From an uncultured Bacteroidota bacterium (GTDB lineage Bacteria > Bacteroidota > Bacteroidia > Chitinophagales > Chitinophagaceae), in contig CAIRYK010000043.1 of assembly GCA_903882805.1 (NCBI GenBank), positions 1 through 64,000 on the forward strand: a DNA stretch of 64,000 bases, written 5' to 3'. The notes under the pieces are model-generated. The model was not told the origin of the DNA and did not search any database. It saw only the letters and a list, made by a program, of their open reading frames with translations. A program made the position numbers and the translations under genes. Shown here one piece after another: positions 45,221 to 53,639 of this stretch (the stretch's first letter is position 1; each line of letters starts with the position of its first letter).

Positions 45221-46306
45221 ATGTCCTCCTTACCTAATAAATATGCCCGACCTGAATTCATGCATGATTCAGCATCCGACCTATTTAATTCTGATGTTTA
45301 TATAAATTGCCTTCGCACCTTTTATGCCTATTATGGCGTTGTACCCAGCTATAAGCGCATATCGAATATAGATCACGACAAGGCTATAAAATGGCTGGAA
45401 ACAGTGTCGGGCGAACAGATAATGCTGAAGCACCAGAAGGAATACTATGAATTTGATAAGAGGAAAATGGCCTACGACAATGTGCTGTATCTGCTCAATG
45501 ATGAAATACTTGTGGATATAGAAGACAATGGCGTAGTATGCGTAGTGTATAAAATAGAGAACGAACGCAGGGCCCAGCAAATAATAGACCATATAAAGAA
45601 GTATAAATACAGGCCAAGAATAGAACCAAAAATTAGTGTAATAACCACTACATCGCGGGGGCTTGATCTTACCGACATTAAGTGCCCGAAGCCTAAAATG
45701 AAGTTAGAGAAAAATTACAACGACGATTTGATAACACTCCATCCGGAGATCATTAAAAGCCTGTCACAGTCTGATAAAAGCGGATTGATTTTGTTGCATG
45801 GCATACCCGGCAGCGGCAAATCCACATATATACGTTTTCTTGTAAGTTCTGTAAAAAAGCAATTCATTTTCTTGTCGCCGCGGCTTGCAGGCAATCTGGA
45901 TGCCCCCGACTTTATTAATCTGCTCATAGAAAATAGAAACTCTGTGCTTGTAATAGAAGATGCGGAAGAGCTGCTTACATCGCGCGAAAAATCGAGCAAT
46001 TCGGCAATTTCTATTTTGCTCAATCTTACTGATGGCATTCTTGGCGAAAGTTTGGGCATACAAACCGTATGCACGTTCAATACGCAATTGCACAATATAG
46101 ATGAGGCGCTGATGCGCAAAGGACGGCTAAAGGCAATGTATGAATTTAAGGAGCTCAATACCGAGAAAGCTAATGAATTGCTGAAAGCAAGAGGAACAAA
46201 TGTAACTACATCGAAACCAATGACGCTCGCAGATATTTACAACACAGAAATGCAGGATTATTCAATAGCCAAAAACCGCAAACAAATAGGCTTTAGAACA
46301 GTGTAA
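45221..46306 (+). CDS. AAA-family ATPase
   Basis: 361 residues, cytosolic. The N-terminal 180 residues are unrecognised, with acidic and Tyr-rich stretches. The AAA core follows: Walker A GIPGSGKST at 194-202, Walker B VLVIED at 242-247, a sensor-1-like CTFNT near 288-292 and an Arg-rich DEALMRKGRLKAMYEF (about 297-312) that fits the AAA arginine region. The layout (AAA near the C-terminus, short lid) resembles BCS1/ClpX-like remodelers more than helicases. It is 33 bp upstream of a WYL regulator gene in one operon. The substrate is unknown. Confidence 0.85.
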   Translation: MSSLPNKYARPEFMHDSASDLFNSDVYINCLRTFYAYYGVVPSYKRISNIDHDKAIKWLETVSGEQIMLKHQKEYYEFDKRKMAYDNVLYLLNDEILVDIEDNGVVCVVYKIENERRAQQIIDHIKKYKYRPRIEPKISVITTTSRGLDLTDIKCPKPKMKLEKNYNDDLITLHPEIIKSLSQSDKSGLILLHGIPGSGKSTYIRFLVSSVKKQFIFLSPRLAGNLDAPDFINLLIENRNSVLVIEDAEELLTSREKSSNSAISILLNLTDGILGESLGIQTVCTFNTQLHNIDEALMRKGRLKAMYEFKELNTEKANELLKARGTNVTTSKPMTLADIYNTEMQDYSIAKNRKQIGFRTV

Positions 46307-46339
46307 AAACCAACAATTGCTATTGTTAAAACTCAACCT

Positions 46340-47269
46340 ATGTCGAAAAAAGAGGCTATTACGCGATACGCACTTATTGTAAAAAAACTAGAAAAGCGGG
46401 CCTGTACCTTTACAGAATTGTACGACTATCTACAAAAACAATCAGAACTACGAGAATATAATTTTACCATTTCAAAACGTACATTTCAGCGCGATGTAGA
46501 AGAGATACGAAGCATACTTAATAAAGATATACAGTATGATTTTTCGAAAAAAGTGTACTATATAGCTGAAGGTGGATCTGACGCTATGCAAGATAGACTT
46601 TTGGAAGCATTCGACACCTTTAACGCGCTAAATCTTGTTGCTGATGTCTCGCAATATATTCAGTTTGAGCAGCGACGCCCTCAAGGAATGGAGCATTTTT
46701 ACGACATACTTTATGCCATTAAGCATGGTTTTATTATCAGGTTTAACTACTATAAATATTGGGATCAGGTAGTGACAGAAAGAACCGTTGAACCATATTT
46801 GCTAAAAGAATCGCGTAGTAGATGGTATGTAGTTTCAAAAGATAATAAAGATAATGCAATAAAAACCTTTGGTCTGGACAGAGTTTCGGACCTTGAGATA
46901 ACAAAAATAAAAAAACACACTTCAAATGATTTCAATGCAGAAAATATGTTTTCTGATTGTTTTGGTATCATTAACTCCGAGCATACCTTACCGCAGCGCA
47001 TATCGCTGTTATTCAGCAAAGTACAGGGACAATATATAAAATCATACCCTCTACATCATTCGCAAAAGGTTGTAGAAAACGAGCATGAAATAGTCATTGA
47101 ACTGTACTTAAAGATAACCCACGATTTTATCATGGAGCTACTTTCATTTGGGGAACACTTGAAGGTATTGAAGCCAAAGCAATTAGTTGCAGACTTAATA
47201 AAACTACACGACAAAGCAAAAAATGCGCTGGTTAGCGTCCCTCCCGAACAGAAAAATGGACATTTGTAA
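46340..47269 (+). CDS. WYL-domain transcriptional regulator
   Basis: 309 residues. About 1-70 is a helix-turn-helix of the DeoR/HTH_11 sort (TFTELYDYLQKQ, TISKRTFQRDVEEIRSIL). A WYL domain follows: RFNYYKYWDQ, RTVEPYLLKESRSRWYVVSKD (about 145-180) with the Trp-Tyr-Val core, and KTFGLDRVSDLEI. A C-terminal WCX-like extension (about 220-300) is present. WYL domains bind ligands such as nucleic acids or nucleotides and often control defence or DNA-damage genes. Its only operon partner is the AAA-ATPase, so it may control its own operon. Confidence 0.88.
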   Translation: MSKKEAITRYALIVKKLEKRACTFTELYDYLQKQSELREYNFTISKRTFQRDVEEIRSILNKDIQYDFSKKVYYIAEGGSDAMQDRLLEAFDTFNALNLVADVSQYIQFEQRRPQGMEHFYDILYAIKHGFIIRFNYYKYWDQVVTERTVEPYLLKESRSRWYVVSKDNKDNAIKTFGLDRVSDLEITKIKKHTSNDFNAENMFSDCFGIINSEHTLPQRISLLFSKVQGQYIKSYPLHHSQKVVENEHEIVIELYLKITHDFIMELLSFGEHLKVLKPKQLVADLIKLHDKAKNALVSVPPEQKNGHL

Positions 47270-47297
47270 GTAGTCCTTCTTCCCGCGTTAAAAACAA

Positions 47298-47332
47298 AAT
47301 GAGAGCCAACATTAGCTATGATGGCTCCCATT
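47298..47332. terminator. Probable bidirectional terminator
   Basis: Stem-loop with 13 of 15 positions paired (47298-47312 with 47318-47332), 5-nt loop, flanked by A-rich and T-rich sequence, between the convergent WYL and FG-GAP genes. Confidence 0.7.
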
Positions 47333-47357
47333 TTCTTCATTATGCATTAATCTAGCG

Positions 47358-49655
47358 CTATTTCATAACAGTAAATTTTGTAAAATATCTACCTGTGCCA
47401 GTCAGCAACTGGCAGATATACATACCTGATGGTAAAGATGCAATAGATATGGTGGTTTGATAATAAGCCGAAGGATAAACACCAGACAATAACTGCTGGC
47501 CTTGCATATTAATAATACTTATTTGCACATCCGACTGCAACACATCGCTCCACACAATATTTATTTTATCATCTGCAGGATTTGGAAAAACAGTAATACG
47601 CGGTTCCTCTTGCACAGTAGGTACGTTTACTGTATTGCGCACTTTCCATTTATATAGTTCTATACCGCCTTTATTATTGCCTACAAGCATTTCATAGCTT
47701 CCGTCATTGCCAATATCGCCTACTGCAAGCGTAGAGCGCAAATTACTGTAAATCCCCTGCGGCGAACCAGGATTTAAATACAAGCTGTGCACTGTGTCTA
47801 TAAAAGAATAGGCGGAATCGATCATTGCGTAAGTTGCGGCAGTATCGCCACCCTGAAAACCTGTATATCTGTATATTAATCCCGATCCGCTTCCCATCAT
47901 CAGATATTCGACGCCAGTACTATCTATCACCCCAATAAATGGCGCTGCATTATTACCTCCATTTATTTTGGGATCCGCTTTAGCATTGCCTAAGTGTGTG
48001 GTAATTAATTTAAGTCTTATTGCGCCAGGTGTTGCACTTATATTCTGATAATAATTTATATTACCAAAATAATCCCCTATTAATAAGTCTTTTTTACCAT
48101 CTTTATCAATATCGTAGATAAAAGGCATCGCAGTCCCATCTACCGTAATAATATCTCCATTTACATCCAGCAAATTCAGTTGCATCAATTGCCAGTCTGG
48201 CGTCACAGAATCTGCTGTTGCTATATTCTTGTAATAAGATATAGTGCCATCTGAATGACCGATAATCATATCCTTTTTGCCATCAAAATCGATATCGCCA
48301 AACGTGGGCGCTATTCCTACAAATGATCGAGTACTTAGCCCCATAAAATCTTTCGTGACCAACTCGAAAGACATACTACCGGGAATACTCGTATTTTTAT
48401 AGTACGACATTTTGCTTGACAATAAACCTGTTGGCTGCCTGTAACCGTCTGAACCTATAAACAAATCCAGTTTACCATCTTTGTTGTAGTCAAACAACAC
48501 CGGATTGGCCGACGAACCCAAATCTATCGACTTATCGACAAGAAATGAATCTGACTGAAACTGCCAGTTTGTAGAACCAGTTGTAGAAAGGTTTTTGTAA
48601 TACCAAATGCAATTATAATTTTCAGAATTTCCAAGTCCGTTAGGGCCAATCAACAGATCTTTTTTGCCATCCTGGTCCACGTCTACATTAAAAGCAGCAG
48701 GCCAGGTAGATAGCTCGATTCTTTTACCGCCGCTCTGCCACATGGTGTCTTGCGATACCATACTGTCCACGGGCCAAGAGTTTTCAATACGACCATTTTT
48801 CATAAATGTCATTTCGTTGAACGAAACGCTGCCGTCTAGCACATCGTAGTCGCCATCCATATCCCAGTCAAACAAACAAGGCGTATTTCCGGAATGCGTT
48901 GGCTTTTCTGCCCCTCCTGATTCTTTCAAACCTGAATTATCGCAGGAACGATCGAGAATATGTGTGCGATAAAACCCCTGATATACCTTTCCCCAGCATC
49001 GGTCTTTTAGTTCTATCAATAAACTATCGCATGGCAGTCCGCGCTCTACACGCATATTTTTGTACATATTCACCGTACCGCCGGTAATGTCAAACGACAC
49101 AAAATCAAGGTCGCCGTCATTATCTAGGTCTACGGCAGCAGGTATATCGCCGGGATTGCTGTAGGCATTTGACGGGCCATGTGTGCGTGGATCGTTGGAA
49201 TAAAATAGATCTTTAAAAAACCTGAAACATAATTGGTGACCAGTATTAAAGTACCCGGTATATACTGCAAACCCAAAGTTGCCTCTGTGCACTAAATCGG
49301 AAATTCCATCGCAGTTATAATCGGCCAAAATACAATAACTATAACATGCCGGAAAATTATTGCCATACTCCGGAGCGTATCTGTAGTTTGGATTACCCGT
49401 TGTTCCTTTATTGATAAACGTCCTTACGCTGTTCCATGGTTCAAAAACCACAAGATCTTTCAGCCCGTCATCATTCACATCGGCCATACTAAATTGAGGG
49501 TTGTTGAAGCCGCCACTCCAGGCAAGTGTTTGTTCTTTGCCGTAGGCAAAAACTTTCACAGAAGTATCGCGCTGATATAATTTAATTTCTGCTTTAGCTT
49601 CGGCGGCCAATAGAGTTGTGCAAAGCAGTAAATATAAACGGGTTAATTTTCGCAT
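47358..49655 (-). CDS. FG-GAP/VCBS-repeat secreted protein with T9SS sorting domain
   Basis: 765 residues. Signal peptide (about 1-22). The mature protein is a beta-propeller-like array of VCBS/FG-GAP units with repeated DxNxDGxxD calcium-binding loops, for example DVNDDGLKD, DLDNDGDLD, DWDMDGDYD, DVDQDGKKD, DYNKDGKLD and DIDKDGKKD. The last 80 residues are a type A T9SS sorting domain: VFPNPADDKINIVW, SIINMQGQQLL, LPSGMYICQL and a basic end FTKFTVMK. It is exported through the outer membrane and probably held on the cell surface. The role may be adhesion; a catalytic domain is not visible. Confidence 0.92.
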   Translation of the reverse strand: MRKLTRLYLLLCTTLLAAEAKAEIKLYQRDTSVKVFAYGKEQTLAWSGGFNNPQFSMADVNDDGLKDLVVFEPWNSVRTFINKGTTGNPNYRYAPEYGNNFPACYSYCILADYNCDGISDLVHRGNFGFAVYTGYFNTGHQLCFRFFKDLFYSNDPRTHGPSNAYSNPGDIPAAVDLDNDGDLDFVSFDITGGTVNMYKNMRVERGLPCDSLLIELKDRCWGKVYQGFYRTHILDRSCDNSGLKESGGAEKPTHSGNTPCLFDWDMDGDYDVLDGSVSFNEMTFMKNGRIENSWPVDSMVSQDTMWQSGGKRIELSTWPAAFNVDVDQDGKKDLLIGPNGLGNSENYNCIWYYKNLSTTGSTNWQFQSDSFLVDKSIDLGSSANPVLFDYNKDGKLDLFIGSDGYRQPTGLLSSKMSYYKNTSIPGSMSFELVTKDFMGLSTRSFVGIAPTFGDIDFDGKKDMIIGHSDGTISYYKNIATADSVTPDWQLMQLNLLDVNGDIITVDGTAMPFIYDIDKDGKKDLLIGDYFGNINYYQNISATPGAIRLKLITTHLGNAKADPKINGGNNAAPFIGVIDSTGVEYLMMGSGSGLIYRYTGFQGGDTAATYAMIDSAYSFIDTVHSLYLNPGSPQGIYSNLRSTLAVGDIGNDGSYEMLVGNNKGGIELYKWKVRNTVNVPTVQEEPRITVFPNPADDKINIVWSDVLQSDVQISIINMQGQQLLSGVYPSAYYQTTISIASLPSGMYICQLLTGTGRYFTKFTVMK

Positions 49656-49672
49656 AGGTTACGTGTTAATGC

Positions 49673-49680
49673 TAAAGTTA
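49673..49680 (-). promoter_or_regulatory. -7-like element of the FG-GAP gene
   Basis: TAACTTTA on the minus strand, one base off TAnnTTTG, 17 bp before the ATG. Confidence 0.35.
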
Positions 49681-49805
49681 CGTAAAAAAAACGCACACTA
49701 CAGTATTGATTACCAATAATTCAATCTGTTTTAGAGGCAAGCGTCCTTTGCATTAATTGTGAGTTAAACCAGCGCGCAAATTTCTTCGATTAGTTGTATC
49801 TACGG

Positions 49806-50621
49806 TTATCTGCTATATTTTTTTAAAGGCGATTCGGGTTCGTTTAAAAAATGCTTGTAGACCATTTTATCGGCAAGTCCAGGTAGTAACTTATTCAACC
49901 ACACAGCCAGCTTTCCTTGTCCGGTCATCACAACGGTACGCTTTTTTTGCTCTATGCCAGCCATTATTCTTTTTGCACACTCTTCAGCGGTCATTAGTTT
50001 GCTTTCATCGAGCGGAGTTTCCGCCTGCGCCGACCCGTCGCTGCTCCGAGCCACATTACGAATATTTGACGCCGTAAAGCCCGGCGAAACCCACATAACA
50101 TGGACACCTGTAGACAATAACTCGGTACGTAGCGACTCCAAAAATCCCTGTAATGCAAACTTTGAGGCCGAATACCCGGTGCGCCCCGGTAATCCACGAT
50201 ATCCGGCAATTGACGAAACACCGAGTACAACTCCTTTATTTTTGAGCAACTGAGGAAGCGCGTATTTAGTACAATAAACAGATCCCCAAAAATTAATATC
50301 CATTAATTCCTTGAGCACTGCAAGGTCTGCATCTTCAAACAGCGCGCGCATACTTATACCGGCATTGTTTATCAATACGTCTATCCTACCCCACTTTGCC
50401 TGCGCTGCTTCAACAAACGATCTGCAGTCGGACGCTACACTCACATCTGCTCTATAGCAAAATAAACGATCGGACGGAGTAAACTGTTGCTGCAATTTTT
50501 GCAAGTTCCTGCCGCAGACAGCCACTTTAGCCCCCTTACTTATTGCCAGATCTACCAATGCTTTACCTATGCCAGAAGACCCTCCCGTTATGACTACTAC
50601 TTTATCATTTACTGAATACAT
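49806..50621 (-). CDS. Short-chain dehydrogenase/reductase (SDR)
   Basis: 271 residues, classical SDR. Cofactor loop VVITGGSSGIGKALVD (about 9-24), structural NNAG (about 91-94), catalytic Ser in GVSSIAGYRG (about 138-147) and YSASKFA (Tyr about 160, Lys about 164). CGRN after the second strand suggests NADP rather than NAD. The substrate is unknown; the last 30 residues (LNKLLPGLADKMVYKHFLN) form a hydrophobic tail like those of membrane-linked DHRS7B-type enzymes. Stands alone with its own promoter. Confidence 0.92.
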   Translation of the reverse strand: MYSVNDKVVVITGGSSGIGKALVDLAISKGAKVAVCGRNLQKLQQQFTPSDRLFCYRADVSVASDCRSFVEAAQAKWGRIDVLINNAGISMRALFEDADLAVLKELMDINFWGSVYCTKYALPQLLKNKGVVLGVSSIAGYRGLPGRTGYSASKFALQGFLESLRTELLSTGVHVMWVSPGFTASNIRNVARSSDGSAQAETPLDESKLMTAEECAKRIMAGIEQKKRTVVMTGQGKLAVWLNKLLPGLADKMVYKHFLNEPESPLKKYSR

Positions 50622-50670
50622 ATACAGAAAAATATAACAAAAATTGCTTTTTTAGAATTTTAGGACAATA

Positions 50671-50678
50671 CAAATGTA
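50671..50678 (-). promoter_or_regulatory. -7 promoter element of the SDR gene
   Basis: TACATTTG on the minus strand, perfect TAnnTTTG, 49 bp before the ATG. Confidence 0.5.
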
Positions 50679-50721
50679 GCGCATGATAGCGCTAAAATGA
50701 GTAGGTTTGAGGCTATATAAC

Positions 50722-51828
50722 TTATTGCTGACGGTAAATCTTATCAACCAGGTAGTAATATGGTTCGAAAAGGTGATGCCTAAATATATTGTCGCCAGAA
50801 TCGGGAAATTTTTGATAATAAGCAGCGTCGGGTTGCAACACCACTGGCGTACCCGCGCGCATAAAATTAGCGCTGCCAGTGTATTTTAGCTTTTGCAACT
50901 GTGGCATAAATTTCCTGACTTGTGTATACATTACCCGCCCGAGGTACTTTTCATATTTCCGCTGCGCCTTATTGCTATTTCGGGTCAGTTGTCGGTACGC
51001 GTGGCTCAGGTATAAACGAAGTAGGAATTTTTGCTTTTTAATTACCGGTCGGGCGTTGGTAAATGGGTTTACTGTATTAAAGTCGCGAATAGTTTGTAGC
51101 GAAAGTGGCGACTCAGGCACCCAGTCAGCTGCATTTACAACAGTAAAAGCCCATCCGCCTCGTGTGATATAATCAAAATCGTAGGCGAAATATAAATTAC
51201 CTGTTTTGGGCGCTGCGCTGCAATAGCTTTTTATGACCAGATCTTTGGGCATTTTTCCGTCGGCAATACGGTAGCGGAGATAAGCGGTGAGCAACTGCGC
51301 CAATGCCCCACCCTGACTGTGCCCCTCAACAATAAGCTGCTTTGTGCCCTTGCTATAGAGCGCCATAATGTGGGCTTCTATATCGGGTGCGAGTGAACCA
51401 ACGCCAAGCGTCCAGCCGGTATGTACCATGGCTTTGGGGTCGGCGGCAAATTTATATTGAAAAGTAAAACTATCTGTCATTTTAATACTTCCGGCAGCCG
51501 GTATCATGGCGCTATAAAAATTTTCGATCCAACTGCCCATATCCGACGTCGTACCTCTTAGGTTTAGCGCCATTATTTGCTTATCGGCGCTTAGCCACAG
51601 ATCATATTTGTTATGCATCCCCATTTCCGGCGACCTGTATACTCTCTGATATGCCTCCTCCTTGGGCGTCTTGCCGCGGTATGTGGTACCCACCTGCTGG
51701 GCGCATCGGCGTAAAGTACCCGCATATTCGTCGGCATCAAAACCTGCCTTAAGTACTTGAGCCGAGGAAGTAAAAACAAACGATAATACAAAACCAACAG
51801 CCAACAAATAAAAATGCCTGAAATTCAT
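50722..51828 (-). CDS. Secreted lipase (class 3)
   Basis: 368 residues with a signal peptide (about 1-24, ending TSSAQ). Lipase_3 domain: nucleophile elbow VEGHSQGGALAQLL (Ser about 171), preceded by NLRGTTSDMGSWIENF in the oxyanion region. YCSAAPKTGNLYFAYDFD and VVNAADWVPESPLS contain likely Asp and neighbouring conserved positions; the His is not fixed by eye. It hydrolyses acylglycerols or related esters outside the inner membrane. No T9SS domain, so the site is probably periplasm. A TAATTTTG element ends 4 nt before the ATG. Confidence 0.85.
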   Translation of the reverse strand: MNFRHFYLLAVGFVLSFVFTSSAQVLKAGFDADEYAGTLRRCAQQVGTTYRGKTPKEEAYQRVYRSPEMGMHNKYDLWLSADKQIMALNLRGTTSDMGSWIENFYSAMIPAAGSIKMTDSFTFQYKFAADPKAMVHTGWTLGVGSLAPDIEAHIMALYSKGTKQLIVEGHSQGGALAQLLTAYLRYRIADGKMPKDLVIKSYCSAAPKTGNLYFAYDFDYITRGGWAFTVVNAADWVPESPLSLQTIRDFNTVNPFTNARPVIKKQKFLLRLYLSHAYRQLTRNSNKAQRKYEKYLGRVMYTQVRKFMPQLQKLKYTGSANFMRAGTPVVLQPDAAYYQKFPDSGDNIFRHHLFEPYYYLVDKIYRQQ

Positions 51829-51832
51829 GCAT

Positions 51833-51840
51833 CAAAATTA
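51833..51840 (-). promoter_or_regulatory. -7 element directly upstream of the lipase gene
   Basis: TAATTTTG on the minus strand, perfect TAnnTTTG, 4 nt before the ATG, with TTG 23 bp farther upstream: possible leaderless transcript. Confidence 0.45.
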
Positions 51841-51891
51841 GCCAGTATGGCTGTATAATAAGTCAATGTCGCAAACAAATTGAAACTGAGG

Positions 51892-52473
51892 CTATTTCTG
51901 AACAGATGCAAGCGTATTCTTTATTTGTAAAAAATGGCGCGTTTTGTGCGCAATTAAAAATCTAAAGGTATCGCCAAGCCTGATTGTCAACCATTTAGCA
52001 ATGCTAATGGGCGTTTTGGTCTTCTCTATATTTATGCCTTTAGCGCGCTGCAACAACAATTCAAGCTGCTTTGTGCCATTCATAAATTCGGTTAGTACGT
52101 TTTGGGCATCCAGTTTATGGGTTGGCCTATGCTCTTTTGGAGCATTCATTTTGTTGGCTATGCTATTGTTTTGCTTTATTTGCGAGTACATTGTTTTCAC
52201 AAAATAATCGCCCAACCAACCTGACGAATATGATGGCGAATTGTACTGTTTTGTTAGTTCAGCTATATTTATTGAATGTTCAATAGCTGGAAGGTAATAG
52301 CGGTTATAACTATTCAAATGCTCCAAAACCTGCAAAACGCTCCATTTGTCGGGCTGTGGCTGAGCGCTCAATATTTCTGATGAAATAAGTCGCAAATTGT
52401 TGGCTGCTGTGGTGATGATGCTAAGTTCGTTTTCAAGCTCATTAAAAAGATCAGCTGTAATATAAGTTGCCAT
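51892..52473 (-). CDS. DinB-family putative metal-dependent protein
   Basis: 193 residues from the ATG at 52473. Four-helix DinB fold: KWSVLQVLEHLNSYNRYYLPAIEHS (about 42-66) with the first His, and IAHKTRHFLQIKNTL near the C-terminus with the paired His ligands. The superfamily includes thiol transferases and unknown enzymes. A TTG at 52491 would extend it by six residues but lies inside the TAGCTTTG promoter element, so it is excluded. The Crp-type regulator gene lies just upstream, on the same strand. Confidence 0.85.
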   Translation of the reverse strand: MATYITADLFNELENELSIITTAANNLRLISSEILSAQPQPDKWSVLQVLEHLNSYNRYYLPAIEHSINIAELTKQYNSPSYSSGWLGDYFVKTMYSQIKQNNSIANKMNAPKEHRPTHKLDAQNVLTEFMNGTKQLELLLQRAKGINIEKTKTPISIAKWLTIRLGDTFRFLIAHKTRHFLQIKNTLASVQK

Positions 52474-52488
52474 TTGTGGATATTTATG

Positions 52489-52496
52489 CAAAGCTA
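52489..52496 (-). promoter_or_regulatory. -7 promoter element of the DinB-family gene
   Basis: TAGCTTTG on the minus strand, perfect TAnnTTTG, 15 bp before the ATG at 52473. Confidence 0.55.
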
Positions 52497-52535
52497 CCCG
52501 CAGTCCATTCCGCGAATCTTGGTAAATACCAAGAT

Positions 52536-53129
52536 TTATTTCAACCTTACCCTTCCGAGCAACTTACTGAAGTTGGTGGGATCTACGCCTATATAACTGG
52601 CTAAGTATTTATGAGGTATAAGATTTAATATATGCGGACTGCGTTGAAGCAAAGTGGTAAATTTTTCTTCGGCGCTGTAAGCAAGCAGTTCTATTTGTCG
52701 TTGAAGCGTATCCGCCAGTGTTTTTGTAAGCGCTATGCGCACCCATGTTTCCAATTGTCTGTGATCTTTCATAAGGGTCGCCATATCGTTATAATGTATA
52801 CGCAACAACTGACTGGTAGTAATAGTTTCGAAGTAAAAGCGCGATGGTTGTTGCAGAAAAAAACTATCAATGATACCCGAAAAAGAAACAGGATAGGAAA
52901 AAACCAGCGTAGCTTCCTTGTCGTCGTGCTGACAATAAGCGCGCTGAACGCCATCCAAAACTATATATAAATATTTTTCAGTGTCGCCTTGCCGCGTAAG
53001 TATTTGTTTTCTACCCACCGTCACCAATCGCCAGTTTTCGCAAAATGCGTCAAAAACTAAAGTATCAATTTCGCCGAATGAATTGACCAGTTTTCGCAAT
53101 AACTCAATATGTTCATTTTGCAATTCCAT
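52536..53129 (-). CDS. Crp/Fnr-family transcriptional regulator
   Basis: 197 residues. Cyclic-nucleotide-binding-like barrel in the first 120 residues (RKQILTRQGDTEKYLYIVLDGVQRAY, FSYPVSFSGIIDSFFLQQPSRF), then helices and a C-terminal helix-turn-helix (IPHKYLASYIGVDPTNFSKLLGRVR, about 172-196). It is short and lacks a separate wing after the recognition helix, like the common Bacteroidota group that sits next to small-molecule enzymes. No Cys cluster, so it is not an oxygen-sensing Fnr. It may control the DinB gene 62 bp downstream (inference). Confidence 0.9.
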   Translation of the reverse strand: MELQNEHIELLRKLVNSFGEIDTLVFDAFCENWRLVTVGRKQILTRQGDTEKYLYIVLDGVQRAYCQHDDKEATLVFSYPVSFSGIIDSFFLQQPSRFYFETITTSQLLRIHYNDMATLMKDHRQLETWVRIALTKTLADTLQRQIELLAYSAEEKFTTLLQRSPHILNLIPHKYLASYIGVDPTNFSKLLGRVRLK

Positions 53130-53219
53130 ACAGCAGCTTTTAATGCAAGATATAGTTTAGCGACGAACACTAAAACAGAATCCGCATAAATTAGCCATAT
53201 ATTTGAGTGCGATGCGCTG

Positions 53220-53250
53220 TTTGCAGGTTAGCTAAATTATTTTACTTTTA
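53220..53250 (+). promoter_or_regulatory. Promoter of the small lipoprotein gene
   Basis: TTTG (53220-53223), 19 bp, TACTTTTA (53243-53250): near-ideal Bacteroidota spacing, 4 nt before the ATG, so the transcript may be leaderless. Confidence 0.6.
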
Positions 53251-53254
53251 CTTC

Positions 53255-53467
53255 ATGAAGAAACCTCTGTCGCTGCTATTACTTCTTGCCTTTATTGCTT
53301 GCTTTATAGACAGCTGCACTACACCAAGAGTATACTATCACCGCAGAGGACATGTAAAATATTACAGAGCCAAAAAAGTAAAATCGCACTGGTACGATCC
53401 ACTCAATCATAAGTATAATAAAGATACCAGGCGCACCATTCACTACTGGGGAAGAACCTTGAGGTAG
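53255..53467 (+). CDS. Small probable lipoprotein
   Basis: 70 residues from the ATG at 53255. A hydrophobic signal (KKPLSLLLLLAFIACFI) is followed by DSCTTP, where the Cys could be lipidated (IDSC is a loose lipobox). The mature part of about 47 residues is very basic and Tyr/His-rich (RVYYHRRGHVKYYRAKKVKSHWY). No family is recognised. Its own promoter lies immediately upstream. The longer reading from 53207 starts upstream of the promoter element and is rejected. Confidence 0.65.
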   Translation: MKKPLSLLLLLAFIACFIDSCTTPRVYYHRRGHVKYYRAKKVKSHWYDPLNHKYNKDTRRTIHYWGRTLR

Positions 53468-53605
53468 TTCATAATGTCTTAGTGTTTTTACTTTAATTTC
53501 CACCAATTTTGAGGCGTATTCCGGCTCGAAAAACAACTATCTACGCAGCAAATTCTCCCCCTATTTTTTACCCTGAAGACACTAACAAGTTATCATATAT
53601 ATAGG

Positions 53606-53613
53606 TACTTTTG
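53606..53613 (+). promoter_or_regulatory. -7 promoter element of the C1 peptidase gene
   Basis: TACTTTTG, perfect TAnnTTTG, 26 bp before the ATG at 53640. Confidence 0.5.
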
Positions 53614-53639
53614 TCCGACAAAACGAATTAACACATACA

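Noticed and set aside
45715-46158. Minus-strand frame of 147 codons within the AAA-ATPase gene
   Set aside because: Covers the Walker A and B coding region of the plus strand; no independent evidence.
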